Assembly (NCBI RefSeq): GCF_003184185.1
Contig: NZ_QHJG01000008.1
Coordinates: forward strand, 124,001 to 188,000
Direction of reading: 5' to 3'
DNA: 64,000 bases
DNA from: Legionella qingyii
Lineage (GTDB): Bacteria; Pseudomonadota; Gammaproteobacteria; Legionellales; Legionellaceae
The notes beneath the pieces were generated by a model, which worked only from the letters and a program-made list of their open reading frames with translations, ran no database searches and was not told the origin of the DNA. The position numbers and the translations under genes were made by a program. Shown in pieces: positions 41,097 through 50,656 of the stretch (its first letter is position 1; every line of letters starts with the position of its first letter).

Positions 41097-41372
41097 TTAA
41101 AAGGTATCAAACCCTTGATATTCCTCCCAAATGAATTCTTCATAAGTACATTCATCTACAACAGCAAATTGGGGGCCTTCCTTTAACCATGCATAAAATT
41201 GTTTTAACTTGTCAACCTTACCACAAGCAAAAACTTCTACGCGCCCATCATCCAGATTTCGCGCCCATCCTGTAATATCCAACTTCCTTGCTTCTCTTTG
41301 TGCTGAGGCGCGATACCATACTCCTTGGACTTTTCCCGAAATATAACATTTCATACATGCTTGATTTGTCAT
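41097..41372 (-). CDS. acyP: Acylphosphatase
   Basis: A 91-aa acylphosphatase that hydrolyses carboxyl-phosphate bonds. The family signature GKVQGVWYR with the catalytic Arg and the second motif GWARNLDDGRVEVFACG with the catalytic Asn are both present. Confidence 0.93.
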   Translation of the reverse strand: MTNQACMKCYISGKVQGVWYRASAQREARKLDITGWARNLDDGRVEVFACGKVDKLKQFYAWLKEGPQFAVVDECTYEEFIWEEYQGFDTF

Positions 41373-41485
41373 AAAAATTTCTTATTGGTTTTTGGATAAA
41401 TAAAGTTTATCTTATTTTAGGTTATTTTACATTTTGCAAACATAATAGTAGAAATGAAAAAGCCCCTAATAAAAAGGAGTTAAAA

Positions 41486-41917
41486 ATGGCTATATGGTTT
41501 AAAGAAATTACCCTGGAAGATCTCAATCGATTTGGACAAAATACTATGTCTGAATTTCTTGGCATCCAATTTATTGAAATAGGCAATGATTTCCTAAAAG
41601 CAACCATGCCCGTAAATGAACGCACCAGGCAACCTATAGGTATTCTTCATGGAGGTGCTAATGTCGCATTGTCCGAAACAGTAGCCAGTACAGCAGCAAA
41701 CTCAGTTATTGATGTGAATCAATTTTTTTGTGTCGGTTTGGAAATAAATGCCAATCATATTCGCTCCGTTAAAGAAGGGATAGTTACAGCAATTACCACC
41801 CCTCTTCATCTGGGACGTTCCACTCAAGTTTGGCAAGTTAAAATCTTTAATGAACAAGAAAAACTAACCTGCATTTCGAGAATGACCGCCTCGGTAATAA
41901 ACCGACCTATAGAATAA
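41486..41917 (+). CDS. Hotdog-fold acyl-CoA thioesterase, MenI/PaaI-like
   Basis: A 143-aa single hotdog domain. The active-site helix region GILHGGANVALSETVASTAA matches the 1,4-dihydroxy-2-naphthoyl-CoA/PaaI thioesterases, with the catalytic Glu in SE. Substrate cannot be read from sequence. An aaaggag ribosome-binding site precedes the ATG. Confidence 0.88.
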   Translation: MAIWFKEITLEDLNRFGQNTMSEFLGIQFIEIGNDFLKATMPVNERTRQPIGILHGGANVALSETVASTAANSVIDVNQFFCVGLEINANHIRSVKEGIVTAITTPLHLGRSTQVWQVKIFNEQEKLTCISRMTASVINRPIE

Positions 41918-41995
41918 AACTGTCTGCGATTCATTCCCTCTGTTTCTTTGAGCATATGTTACAATAAGCCTGCATTTGATTTATTCCCTGTCGTT

Positions 41996-42357
41996 ATGAA
42001 ACCCACTCAGACCATTAAAAATCGAGGTGCTCTTAGTAATCCAGATGGCCGATTTGAACCACAAACACGTGAGCATTTTGCTGATGGCTGGGATATAGAA
42101 GAAGATATCCTTCCTCCTTTAGAAACATTTTTATTCCCCGAACATTCCAAATCGGTAATTAGTCATAATGACTCTCTCCGAATCCGTATGCGTGGCGAAG
42201 GAGAATACGCCAATCTTTTAAAAACTCGATTTCATCTTGCTTGTAAAAAAAATATCAGTTAAATATTGAACCCGCTCATGATTTAGAAATAAGGAAGTTT
42301 TGTAAAAAGGAAGAAGGAGCATGCAAACAATTAAGCTTATGGGATGATGAATGGTAG
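41996..42357 (+). pseudogene. PA0069-family radical SAM gene with large internal deletion
   Basis: The N-terminal 60 residues (KNRGALSNPDGRFEPQTRE ... SKSVISHNDS) match the start of PA0069-family radical SAM proteins. The next residues RMRGEGEYANLLKTRFHLAC match their C-terminal region instead. The central part of about 200 or more residues with the Cys cluster CxxxCxxC is missing. A frameshift then follows, and the likely native C-terminus (QLSLWDDEW, ending 42357) is in another frame. This is a deleted remnant; no enzyme is expected. Confidence 0.75.
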
Positions 42358-42539
42358 GAATTTGAAACATGTACTTAGAATATGCGCGGGTCAAAAAGCA
42401 CTATTTTAACGAGGGCATTTGGTTTTTTTCAAACCACATAGAAACGGAATATATATATTTGGCTTAGATTTATACATTTCAAAAAATAAACTCTATACTT
42501 AAGCTGAGTAAAAAAAAAAGTAAAACCAAGGAGGAAGTA

Positions 42540-42773
42540 ATGAGTACAAGTTCATGTATTTCAAAAATAATACGTACAACTGTTATAGTCGGTTCATTAT
42601 TCTTTGCTGTAGGTTATACGTCCATCGCCAGCGCAGCTCAAGGATGCGGACATGGATATCATAGGAATATGTATGGTATGTGCGTACTCAATAGCCCAGG
42701 ACCTAATGCAAGACCAGCTCCATATCATCCAGGCTGCTGGCGAAATGTTTGGGGTCAATTACGTTGCTATTAA
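42540..42773 (+). CDS. Small exported Gly/Cys/His-rich protein
   Basis: A 77-aa protein with a signal peptide (VIVGSLFFAVGYTSIASA) and a short mature part starting AAQGCGHGYHRNMYGMCV. Similar small GCGxGxHR proteins are seen in Legionella and other bacteria; role unknown. Three or four Cys in the mature part could form disulfides. A strong aaggagg ribosome-binding site precedes the ATG and a perfect hairpin follows the stop. Confidence 0.8.
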   Translation: MSTSSCISKIIRTTVIVGSLFFAVGYTSIASAAQGCGHGYHRNMYGMCVLNSPGPNARPAPYHPGCWRNVWGQLRCY

Positions 42774-42786
42774 TAATCTTTCAATT

Positions 42787-42813
42787 GGCCTTACCTTTGC
42801 GCAAGGTAAGGCC
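42787..42813 (+). terminator. Terminator-like hairpin
   Basis: An 11-bp perfect stem ggccttacctt/aaggtaaggcc with a 5-base loop, 13 bases after the stop of the small exported protein. The U-tract is weak. Confidence 0.65.
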
Positions 42814-42836
42814 TGTATCATAACAATTATTTTGAT

Positions 42837-42974
42837 TTATTTCTTCTTATTAGGATGAGATTCTACTTTAGATTTTTCATGAGTAGGTTTCATTTTATCA
42901 GAATGAGCAGAATGTTGTTGATCATGGCGACGTGCATCTTGTGACTCATTTTTAAATTTATTATGTTTTGACAT
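42837..42974 (-). CDS. 45-aa hydrophilic Lys/His-rich protein
   Basis: Reads MSKHNKFKNESQDARRHDQQ then a further 25 residues rich in His, Lys, Ser, ending in KKK. A perfect AAGGAG lies 8 bases upstream of the ATG at 42974, which favours real expression. No family known to me. It is convergent with the preceding gene. Confidence 0.6.
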   Translation of the reverse strand: MSKHNKFKNESQDARRHDQQHSAHSDKMKPTHEKSKVESHPNKKK

Positions 42975-43176
42975 TTATACTCTCCTTGAGATTAAAATTC
43001 CGTCCATAGAATTTAAACTTAGTTCGACTTACTTGAAAAAGCAAACCATCACCTGTTAAATGAACTGTACTTTTCATACTCACTGTATGTAGTATTAAGA
43101 ATTTACTTGACTCATCAATTCAGTAGTTGTAATTCAAAAAGTGCGCTAAAGTAATTTCAATTAACCTTATTGAAAA

Positions 43177-43968
43177 ATGGACTTTTTCATGACACCTGAA
43201 ATAAATGAAGCCTTAAGGAAAATAAGACAACAAAAACCTTTTATATTAAACATCACCAATTATTTTCCTATGGGATATGTAGCAAGTGGAATACGTAGTA
43301 TCGGTGGATTCCCATTAATGTGTAGCGCAGAAGAGGAAGTTGAAGAATTATTGGGAATTTCCAAAGCCGTGGTGATCAATCTAGGTAAATTGGATAATGC
43401 GTTTGTTAAACTAAGTAATTACATCTGTAAGATAGCAAACCAGCAAAATATTCCTATTATTTTAGATCCGGTCGGAGCGGGTGCAAGTCGATACCGAACA
43501 GATGTTGCAATAGACATGATAAAAAAGCATCAAATTTCAATTATTCGTGGCTATCCTAATGAAGTTGCCAGTTTGGTGACTGGCGACCTAGTAATCCAAG
43601 ATAGCAACCATCTTCTTGAAGATAAAGTAATAATAGAAAATGCGAAATCATTATCAAAAAAATATAATCTATCAGTGGTTGTCAGTGGAAAAAGACATCT
43701 AGTAGTCAGCGCAGATCGAATCGATCAATTTAATTTTGATTCTGAGCTGGTGCAAAAAGTAGCTGGGATAAGTAATTTACTTTCGGCAATTATTAGTGTT
43801 TTTAATTCTGTAATCAAAGATCCATTTTTAGCTGCTAAAAATGCAGTGCATTTTTATGCCGAATGCGTTGGACCAACTTCAAGTGGTGCTTCAGGCCCTG
43901 CATCACTGATTATAGGAATAATTGATAAAATCTATATAAATGCAATAAAAGCTCAATTGTTTACATAG
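43177..43968 (+). CDS. Hydroxyethylthiazole kinase-like protein with altered active site
   Basis: The ribokinase-like fold of ThiM is clear: FILNITNYFPMGYVASGI, the AEEEVEELLGISKAVVINLG stretch, DPVGAGASRYRT and IIRGYPNEVASL. ThiM phosphorylates the thiazole alcohol for thiamin salvage. The anion-hole motif, usually VTGTGC, reads VAGISN: the Thr, Gly and catalytic Cys positions are changed (Asn at codon 43774-43776). Kinase activity is therefore doubtful. No other thiamin genes lie nearby. ATG 43189 is an alternative start. Confidence 0.82.
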   Translation: MDFFMTPEINEALRKIRQQKPFILNITNYFPMGYVASGIRSIGGFPLMCSAEEEVEELLGISKAVVINLGKLDNAFVKLSNYICKIANQQNIPIILDPVGAGASRYRTDVAIDMIKKHQISIIRGYPNEVASLVTGDLVIQDSNHLLEDKVIIENAKSLSKKYNLSVVVSGKRHLVVSADRIDQFNFDSELVQKVAGISNLLSAIISVFNSVIKDPFLAAKNAVHFYAECVGPTSSGASGPASLIIGIIDKIYINAIKAQLFT

Positions 43969-44037
43969 TTTCTGTACCGGGATTATGGAATGCTCCAATA
44001 ATCCCCGAGTTTGCTGCGCCACATCCAGGCAAAAAGG

Positions 44038-44730
44038 TTATTTAGTAAAGGTCATAAAAGCAAATATTCCCTTGTCTACAAGGACTTGAAAATTACTCCA
44101 AGATTGCTGGCGGGCAATTTGCGCAAAGGTATCAATGTGTTCGGGGTAATCATCAGCGCGCGGATGCTCCATCCGTGCAACAATCTCATCACCAGTGATT
44201 TCAGGGTTGGTTTCAACCATACGTGATTGCAAAGCATCCAACCATTCATCCCGTGTCTGATCCTGTTTGAGAACACCATCAACCATTAACAAAAAGCCAT
44301 TAGGGTTTAATTTTTGTTTGCATGTAGCAATGAAATTTTTTTTATCGTGTAAGGATAAATGATGAACGGCATAACTGGTGAAAATCACATCGACTGGACC
44401 TGGCAAACGAGGAAGAGCGACCGTCATGTTATCTGCAATGAACTCTTTTTCACAATTAAGTGGATCCAGTGTATTTTCTGCCATTTTTAAAACATCTTGT
44501 GCTGCATCAATGCCTATATATTTTTCGATGGAAGTGGTTGCAAGTACAGAAACAACTGTACTGCTGTCGCCACATCCAACATCCACAAAAGAAAAAGGGC
44601 GATTTCCTATATGAGTCAAGAGAAATTTTTGTAACGCCTGCAACATTTCCCGATGAAATAACATGTTATTTTTAATCGCGCTTTGATAACGTTGCCAATT
44701 CTCATTAAAGTATTCACTCACGGTAGTCAT
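44038..44730 (-). CDS. Class I SAM-dependent methyltransferase
   Basis: A 230-aa methyltransferase with motif I SFVDVGCGDSS near residue 45 and the post-I acidic residue in YIGIDAA. The rest follows the small-molecule methyltransferase pattern (DVIFTSYAVHHLSLHDKKNF). Substrate unknown. It is convergent with the ThiM-like gene and divergent from the GH3 gene. Confidence 0.87.
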   Translation of the reverse strand: MTTVSEYFNENWQRYQSAIKNNMLFHREMLQALQKFLLTHIGNRPFSFVDVGCGDSSTVVSVLATTSIEKYIGIDAAQDVLKMAENTLDPLNCEKEFIADNMTVALPRLPGPVDVIFTSYAVHHLSLHDKKNFIATCKQKLNPNGFLLMVDGVLKQDQTRDEWLDALQSRMVETNPEITGDEIVARMEHPRADDYPEHIDTFAQIARQQSWSNFQVLVDKGIFAFMTFTK

Positions 44731-44889
44731 AGCATATACCTACACTATTTAATTATGTATTAGAGAGATAATAGCAACTCTCATCATTTAGGTATACCCT
44801 AGGTTATTTGAGACAAAATAAGCTACAGATTGAAAAAAACAGCCCTAAGTGGTAAAATTTTAGCCTTTTGGTAAACTTACAGGCCACAT

Positions 44890-46026
44890 ATGAATTATTT
44901 TTTTCCATTATTACTCACTTTGTTTTACTCCGCGAGCTGTTTCGGTGGTATTGCAACCGAAGAGAATTTACGCGATAAAATTGGCCAAATGCTTCTTGTT
45001 GGTTTTGAGGGTAAAAGAATTAATGCTCAATCCTCAATAGTAAAAATAATTGAGGATAATAATATTGGCGGCGTCATATTATTTGACTACAACTACCATA
45101 CAAAAACGTTTGACAAAAATATTGAAAACCCAGAACAAGTAAAAAAGCTGAATCAGGAACTCCAATATTTTGCTAAACAAGGTAATTTAAAACATCATCG
45201 CATACAATTACCTCTTCTAATTTCTATAGATTATGAAGGTGGGCAAGTCAATCGTTTAGGAGCGCAATATGGATTTCCTAAAACGTTGTCAGCCGCTGAG
45301 GTCGGCAAAAGAAGCCCTAAAGAAGCAGGAACTACTGCTGAATCTATGGCTCATACTCTAAAAATGGCAGAATTTAACTTAGACTTTGCCCCAGAACTGG
45401 ATGTAAATGTTAACCCTAATAATCCAGTTATTGGAAAAAAAGATCGAAGTTTTTCGAGGGCTCCCAAGCAAGTCATACGCTATGCGAGCATTTACTCTCA
45501 TCATTTCTTAAATCAAAAAATTCAATGTGCTTATAAACACTTTCCTGGACATGGTAGCTCTACCAGAGACTCACATCTGGGTTTTGTGGACGTTACAGAT
45601 ACTTGGCAAACTGATGAATTAGAACCATATGAATTCTTATTGAACTCGCCTGAGGCATGTGGTGTAGTTATGACAGCGCATATTGTGAACCGTAAATTAG
45701 ATCCATCGGGCATGCCAGCAACTCTATCCCATAAAATATTAACTGATGTTCTCCGAAATCAGCTCCATTTCCGAGGGGTTATTATCACTGATGATATGCA
45801 AATGAAGGCGATTAGCGATAATTATGGACTTGAACAAGCTTTAGTATTGGCTATCAATGCTGGGGCAGATATGCTGATGTTTGGTAATAATTTATCTGTT
45901 CCAACACAAGATCCAGTTCAAGTCATTAATATAATTGAAGCCAAAGTAAAATCTGGAGAAATCAGCCAGGAACGAATAAATGAAGCCTATCAGCACATAG
46001 TGACTTTAAAAAAATCATTAAACTAA
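44890..46026 (+). CDS. Exported GH3 beta-N-acetylhexosaminidase, NagZ-like
   Basis: A 378-aa glycoside hydrolase family 3 protein. KHFPGHGSSTRDSH is the NagZ-type His-Asp catalytic loop, and ITDDMQMKAI carries the nucleophile Asp. Unlike cytoplasmic E. coli NagZ (341 aa), it has a signal peptide (LLTLFYSASCFGG), so it is exported and may trim peptidoglycan fragments or host glycans outside the cytoplasm (inference). Confidence 0.9.
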   Translation: MNYFFPLLLTLFYSASCFGGIATEENLRDKIGQMLLVGFEGKRINAQSSIVKIIEDNNIGGVILFDYNYHTKTFDKNIENPEQVKKLNQELQYFAKQGNLKHHRIQLPLLISIDYEGGQVNRLGAQYGFPKTLSAAEVGKRSPKEAGTTAESMAHTLKMAEFNLDFAPELDVNVNPNNPVIGKKDRSFSRAPKQVIRYASIYSHHFLNQKIQCAYKHFPGHGSSTRDSHLGFVDVTDTWQTDELEPYEFLLNSPEACGVVMTAHIVNRKLDPSGMPATLSHKILTDVLRNQLHFRGVIITDDMQMKAISDNYGLEQALVLAINAGADMLMFGNNLSVPTQDPVQVINIIEAKVKSGEISQERINEAYQHIVTLKKSLN

Positions 46027-46069
46027 AAAGGCGCTTATTGCTATAAAGTAAGTCTAGGCGCAGTGAAGT

Positions 46070-46097
46070 GAAATTTAGATCAAGACTACTAAATTTC
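46070..46097. repeat. Short inverted repeat after the GH3 gene
   Basis: gaaatttag and ctaaatttc form a 9-bp stem within a stretch (ggcgcagtgaagtg...cgccccagcg) reminiscent of the degenerate family A repeats. The remaining bases to 46295 hold nothing I recognise. Confidence 0.45.
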
Positions 46098-46295
46098 GCC
46101 CCAGCGTAATCGTTCAGGGGTTATACTTGAATCTTGGAGCGCAGGTTACGCGAAAGTGATGCTGAGGAAATGCAGCATACATTTAGTATATGAGGCCTCC
46201 GAAGCGTTATTTTCGCGCAAGATGTGCCAAATACAGCAGCTCAGTAATTAGGTCGTAAATGCTTACGCCTCTCACCTACTGATCGATTAAACCAT

Positions 46296-46733
46296 TTAAC
46301 CAACACGCTTAAATTGAATAGCGACATCGACATCCATGCCTGGAGAAACAGTAAGTTTTCCGTTCGCGCTTCCTGAATTTTTTGAAAAAATACCATTCAA
46401 GTTACCGTATTCTGTTTTAATGGTCACTGTTCCATTAACACAAATCCCACGCAGTTTCGTGGTATTATGTCTTGGACACATAATACTTCCTGAACGTTTG
46501 TCTGCATTCACTTCAATGGGAAAATTGCCAGCACTATCCAAAGCCCCTACGGTTCCTGCTCCATTATAGACACATTCCCCTATCAACCAATTAGAAGCCT
46601 TACCTGATCCGCTCCAATTTCCAGGAATATCTTCACAATTACTTGAACCAGAATAAAAAGTAAAATCAGCATGCGATATACTTGCAAAAGTCAGGGAGAC
46701 AGCTGTAAATCCAATAAGCAGTTTTTGTTTCAT
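46296..46733 (-). CDS. Exported hypothetical protein
   Basis: A 145-aa protein with a signal peptide (LIGFTAVSLTFASISHA) and a Gly/Ser-rich, probably beta-rich mature part with four cysteines (CEDIPG, CVYNG, CPRHN, CVNG) that could form two disulfides. I know of no family. It stands alone. Confidence 0.78.
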   Translation of the reverse strand: MKQKLLIGFTAVSLTFASISHADFTFYSGSSNCEDIPGNWSGSGKASNWLIGECVYNGAGTVGALDSAGNFPIEVNADKRSGSIMCPRHNTTKLRGICVNGTVTIKTEYGNLNGIFSKNSGSANGKLTVSPGMDVDVAIQFKRVG

Positions 46734-46920
46734 TTATCATCCTTAAAGAAATAAAGCCATACAAACACAACATGTTTGCGGCTAGTTGAATTCAGAATGT
46801 ATTATTACGTTATAAGATTACGAGCGCAATCGAAAAAATTAGAACGAATAAATAAATCCAAGGAGTAACTCGAGACGTTCGAGTTCATGCAACATTGCTT
46901 CTGTGTTTACATTCCTCGAT

Positions 46921-48384
46921 TCATGCCTTTGCATTAGCAAATTGCATGCGTGGAGATGAACATTCATACACATACAAATACCTAGGTTTAGTCAATTTGT
47001 GAATTACTGGAATAATCTTAAGATGAGATAATGTTGCCACCGATTGGCATTGATTAAAAAATTGCTCTGGGCATTGCTTTGTATCTTTAAAATCAAAATA
47101 GGTTATTTTATCAATTTCTCCCTTGGATAGTGCCTTTAAAAAAGCATCATCCCAGTATTGATATTGATTAATCTCGTCGCAAGGAATTGCGTGAACAGAC
47201 TCATTGGGCATAAAAAAATTCAACGCTGCAGCATTAGTATAATATCCAGCAACTACAGGCTGTCCTTTTTTAATGATTTCAGGCTCTTTAATCGCTTGTT
47301 GTAGCACGGTGTAAAGCTTACCTTTTTTCATATAGGTTGCGATTGGCCATGAATTAATAACGATCATCACAAGGCTAAAGACTAAAAAAACTGGATAACT
47401 GATTTTAAAAAAACGGTGGTAATTATATTTTGTAACAAAATACCCTGTTGCTAAGGCGATATTCATTCCTAGTGGCGTCAAGTAAATTGCACGGGCACTT
47501 CCACCCAATAGAGTTGATATGAACCAAAATAATAATCCGACAAATAATACTGCATAAGTCAACTCCAAAACTGGGTTATTGCACGTGTTTTGATTTTTTC
47601 GATACTTGAACCATCCCAACACAGTCAACAATAGAAAAACTGAATAATTGATTAATAATGTACTTATTAGCTTTAAGAGACTATTGAATATAGTAGTATG
47701 ATTTTGAGTTTGACTGTGAAAATGTAATAAATAAGTAATTGATATCCAATCGTGTTTGATATTCCAATAGATAACAGGAGAAACCATTAGAATAATTGTT
47801 AGACAGGCTAAGTAGAAATGTACACTTTTAAAAAGTTGCCGCTGTTTGGAAAAAATAACATACAGCAATAGTCCCAATACACTCACCACAGCAGTATATT
47901 TAGATAAAATCATAGCTCCGATAAACAAAGCACAAAGATACACATCAAGAATGCGCTTGTAAGAAATGTAACGTGCAAAAAAATAAAAGGACAGAATCGT
48001 AAATAAATTCAAAGGGGCATCATATAAAACACGTACCAAAATACTTTCTGTGGTTGTAGGCAAAACGACCCATATCAGCGCACTAATTAGTCCTGTTTGC
48101 TGATTGTGCAAGAGACATCCTGTTCTGTATATATAATAGGCACCTACAATCAAGCATAAAAAACCGATGATATTAATTGAAAAGAAGGTATCACCAAAAA
48201 TTGCCCTAGAAATATGGAAAAAATAGGCAATCATGGGGGGCCCGTCAAAATAAGACCAAGCTAAATGTTTTCCCCAGGCGTAATAATAAAAACTTGTCAT
48301 GGTAGGAACGATGAAAAAAGTTGCGAGAAATAAAAAACTGATATAAATAATCAGAAAAGGTTTGGTTACTTTTTGGTTCAACAT
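46921..48384 (-). CDS. GT39/PMT-like membrane glycosyltransferase
   Basis: A 487-aa protein with about ten membrane helices. The first periplasmic loop WSYFDGPPMIAYFFH resembles the acidic catalytic loop of the ArnT/PMT (GT39/83) superfamily that uses polyprenyl-phosphate sugars. The soluble C-terminal part (from about residue 380) lies outside the membrane. Lipid A or glycan modification is plausible; the donor sugar and acceptor are not evident. Confidence 0.78.
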   Translation of the reverse strand: MLNQKVTKPFLIIYISFLFLATFFIVPTMTSFYYYAWGKHLAWSYFDGPPMIAYFFHISRAIFGDTFFSINIIGFLCLIVGAYYIYRTGCLLHNQQTGLISALIWVVLPTTTESILVRVLYDAPLNLFTILSFYFFARYISYKRILDVYLCALFIGAMILSKYTAVVSVLGLLLYVIFSKQRQLFKSVHFYLACLTIILMVSPVIYWNIKHDWISITYLLHFHSQTQNHTTIFNSLLKLISTLLINYSVFLLLTVLGWFKYRKNQNTCNNPVLELTYAVLFVGLLFWFISTLLGGSARAIYLTPLGMNIALATGYFVTKYNYHRFFKISYPVFLVFSLVMIVINSWPIATYMKKGKLYTVLQQAIKEPEIIKKGQPVVAGYYTNAAALNFFMPNESVHAIPCDEINQYQYWDDAFLKALSKGEIDKITYFDFKDTKQCPEQFFNQCQSVATLSHLKIIPVIHKLTKPRYLYVYECSSPRMQFANAKA

Positions 48385-48884
48385 AAATCACCGCATTCCA
48401 TCAATATTTATTAAATGATTGAGGTCCCAATCTGGACAATATAAAATCTCGATTCATTGACATCATTTTGAATTTTTATAATACCACAATAAACATTTAA
48501 TACGCATTCATAAATAGTTATTGGAAGAAAATCAGAGTGATTATCTTCCAATCCTTTGCCCTCATTCGCCCTTATGGGCACCTTCTCCCCAAGTCGAGAA
48601 GAGACATATGCCAGAATTTGTTTTTTGCTATGCCTAGACCTAGAATCCTCTCTCCCATCATAGGAAAAAATTAGGATCACTGTAACTTTCGGTGAACTTG
48701 TGCACATTACACAAATCTGCTGAAAACTCACTAATTATTTAATCATTAACTATACTTTGCCCTTATTGTCTTAGAATAAAATTTATCAGCCCTTCAGGCT
48801 CATTTTGTTTGGAAAACTCTAAACATTGACAAATAATGCAACTAGCTGCACAATAAATACCCCGCGCAAATCCTTACTTAATTT
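48385..48884. other. 500-base intergenic region with family B repeat
   Basis: No convincing gene. 48560-48610 holds ccctcattcgccc...ggcaccttctcccc...gagaagagac, related to the repeat at 35082-35110. A frame on the minus strand (48411-48731) crosses this repeat and is judged spurious. A TTGACA at 48826-48831 could be a -35 element for the Fic gene, but the -10 is poor. Confidence 0.55.
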
Positions 48885-50474
48885 ATGAAAATTTCTCCTC
48901 TATATCAATCAAAACTAAATAACTTTAAATTAACACCTAAATTAGATACTCCCTTGCGGTTGATAGCCCGAGGAATTTGTTATGGACACATTAGTGGTGA
49001 GGAAACTGAATTACGTGAATTTATTCTTGCTTCTATTACCGATCCTGCTGATATTGAAGCCATCAATCAGCCTGATGATCACCAGACTTATACAGTCATT
49101 GCCGAATTATTTGGTATATTACCAAGCTATATTTTGGAATTATCGGAGGAAAATAAAAGAAATATTCTACTTGCCTTTCGGATTTTCTTTGAAAAAAATC
49201 CACTATCCCTTATAAAGTCAATTCAACAAAAAACTGAATATGGTGATACTGTGTGGACAGCCTCAGCCCTGGATAAAATAGCTGAGGCTCCTGAATTATT
49301 ACAAGAACTTATCCCAGAGTTGTCTTTATTTATTAGGGAATATGCAAGCAAACTCAGCGAATTGGAGTTACGCAGATTAATTGGGGCAATACATGGGAAT
49401 CAAGTGCTCATTGGCTTAGTAATGGAGTTGTATGCTTCAGGCCAATTTAATTGGCCGCACTTTCAGAGAAATACTTTAAGTGAAGAAGAGCTTGCACGCT
49501 CACTAGAAATTTATTGGCATCCTGAACAAAAAGGTAATATAGCCTATTTTTATCAGGATTTTCCTGAGATTGAATTGTGGCGTCTCTTTATGGATGGTTA
49601 TCAACAAGAAGCAGGATGGAGTAATTATGAGGCACGCGAAAAGGGCTGTATTAATCAACTATACCAAGCCTGGTTGTATACTAAAGAAACAATGACAGAA
49701 CCATTAACCCCTGAGTACTTTAAGAAAATACACTCTATTTGTGCTAAAAATATTATTTGGAATAATACTGAAGGTATGTATCGAAAATATCGGACTAGTT
49801 TTGGACTGTCATTGAGGACTTTAACTTTTCTTGGCTATATCGAGCACCTAACGCAGTTTAATAACTTATGTACATTAGCAAAGCATGGATCTTTGGGGTT
49901 TGATGCATTGACTTGTATAGAAACAGAACGCTTAGATACTGTCATCGAGCAAATAATAGAAGAATATGAGTCAACGGTTTGCACCCATGCTGAGAACCCA
50001 CAAGATCTATTACATGCCATCATTATTTTTTGCAAGAAATTAGAGCTGACTCATCCCTTTAGCGATTGCAATGGCAGATTGTTTTGTAACCTCCTTTTAA
50101 ATCGAGAATTGGTACGCCATGGATTTTCTCCCACCATACTTGATAATCCAAATATGATTGAAGGCTATACTATCCAAGAATTTATCTCTGAGTTAATTCG
50201 TGGGATGAACAGTTTTCAACGCTTAAAAGCTGATGGATCATTCAAAACGGGAATGAATACACTTGATTTAATTAAAACTCAAACTTATCCAATTCCTGAT
50301 GTGTGGAACATTTATCAACTATCTCAAAGTATTCCTGAAAATGTGGCTGCACTTCTTGGGCATCATGGAGTTTTTTCTGCTTCATCGGAGAAACAGGTTC
50401 TTGTTTATAGCGAACCCTTAAATCATGGAATTAATTTTCAAAATGATACCAAGAGTAATCTTCCAACCTATTAG
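48885..50474 (+). CDS. Fic-domain protein, candidate effector
   Basis: A 529-aa soluble protein. Residues about 270-430 form a Fic domain (PLTPEYFKKIHSI, GMYRKYRTSFGL, then the core at 390-398). The core reads HPFSDCNGR against the usual HPFxxGNGR: His390, Asp394, Asn396, Gly397 and Arg398 are kept while Gly395 is Cys. Fic enzymes transfer AMP or, in Legionella AnkX, phosphocholine to proteins. The N-terminal 250 residues match nothing I know. No signal peptide. A Dot/Icm effector is likely by analogy, though not shown. The HPF-to-HxFxDxNGR spacing favours transferase competence. Confidence 0.82.
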   Translation: MKISPLYQSKLNNFKLTPKLDTPLRLIARGICYGHISGEETELREFILASITDPADIEAINQPDDHQTYTVIAELFGILPSYILELSEENKRNILLAFRIFFEKNPLSLIKSIQQKTEYGDTVWTASALDKIAEAPELLQELIPELSLFIREYASKLSELELRRLIGAIHGNQVLIGLVMELYASGQFNWPHFQRNTLSEEELARSLEIYWHPEQKGNIAYFYQDFPEIELWRLFMDGYQQEAGWSNYEAREKGCINQLYQAWLYTKETMTEPLTPEYFKKIHSICAKNIIWNNTEGMYRKYRTSFGLSLRTLTFLGYIEHLTQFNNLCTLAKHGSLGFDALTCIETERLDTVIEQIIEEYESTVCTHAENPQDLLHAIIIFCKKLELTHPFSDCNGRLFCNLLLNRELVRHGFSPTILDNPNMIEGYTIQEFISELIRGMNSFQRLKADGSFKTGMNTLDLIKTQTYPIPDVWNIYQLSQSIPENVAALLGHHGVFSASSEKQVLVYSEPLNHGINFQNDTKSNLPTY

Positions 50475-50656
50475 TTGATAAATAAAACCCGAATGTCTTC
50501 GTTGTAAACAGCGACTTTGCAGCAAAAAGCATCGATTCATTATTTATTTCAAAACGTGATGAGTGATTTGCAACATGCGTTCTCGCCTTCGCGGGAGCAA
50601 CAGTTTTTCCTAATCTTAATGCCCATTAGGAATTAAGGTGAAGGCATTATCCGCCA

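Noticed and set aside
48411..48731. 106-aa frame on the minus strand
   Set aside because: It runs through family B intergenic repeat sequence and shows no protein-like pattern.
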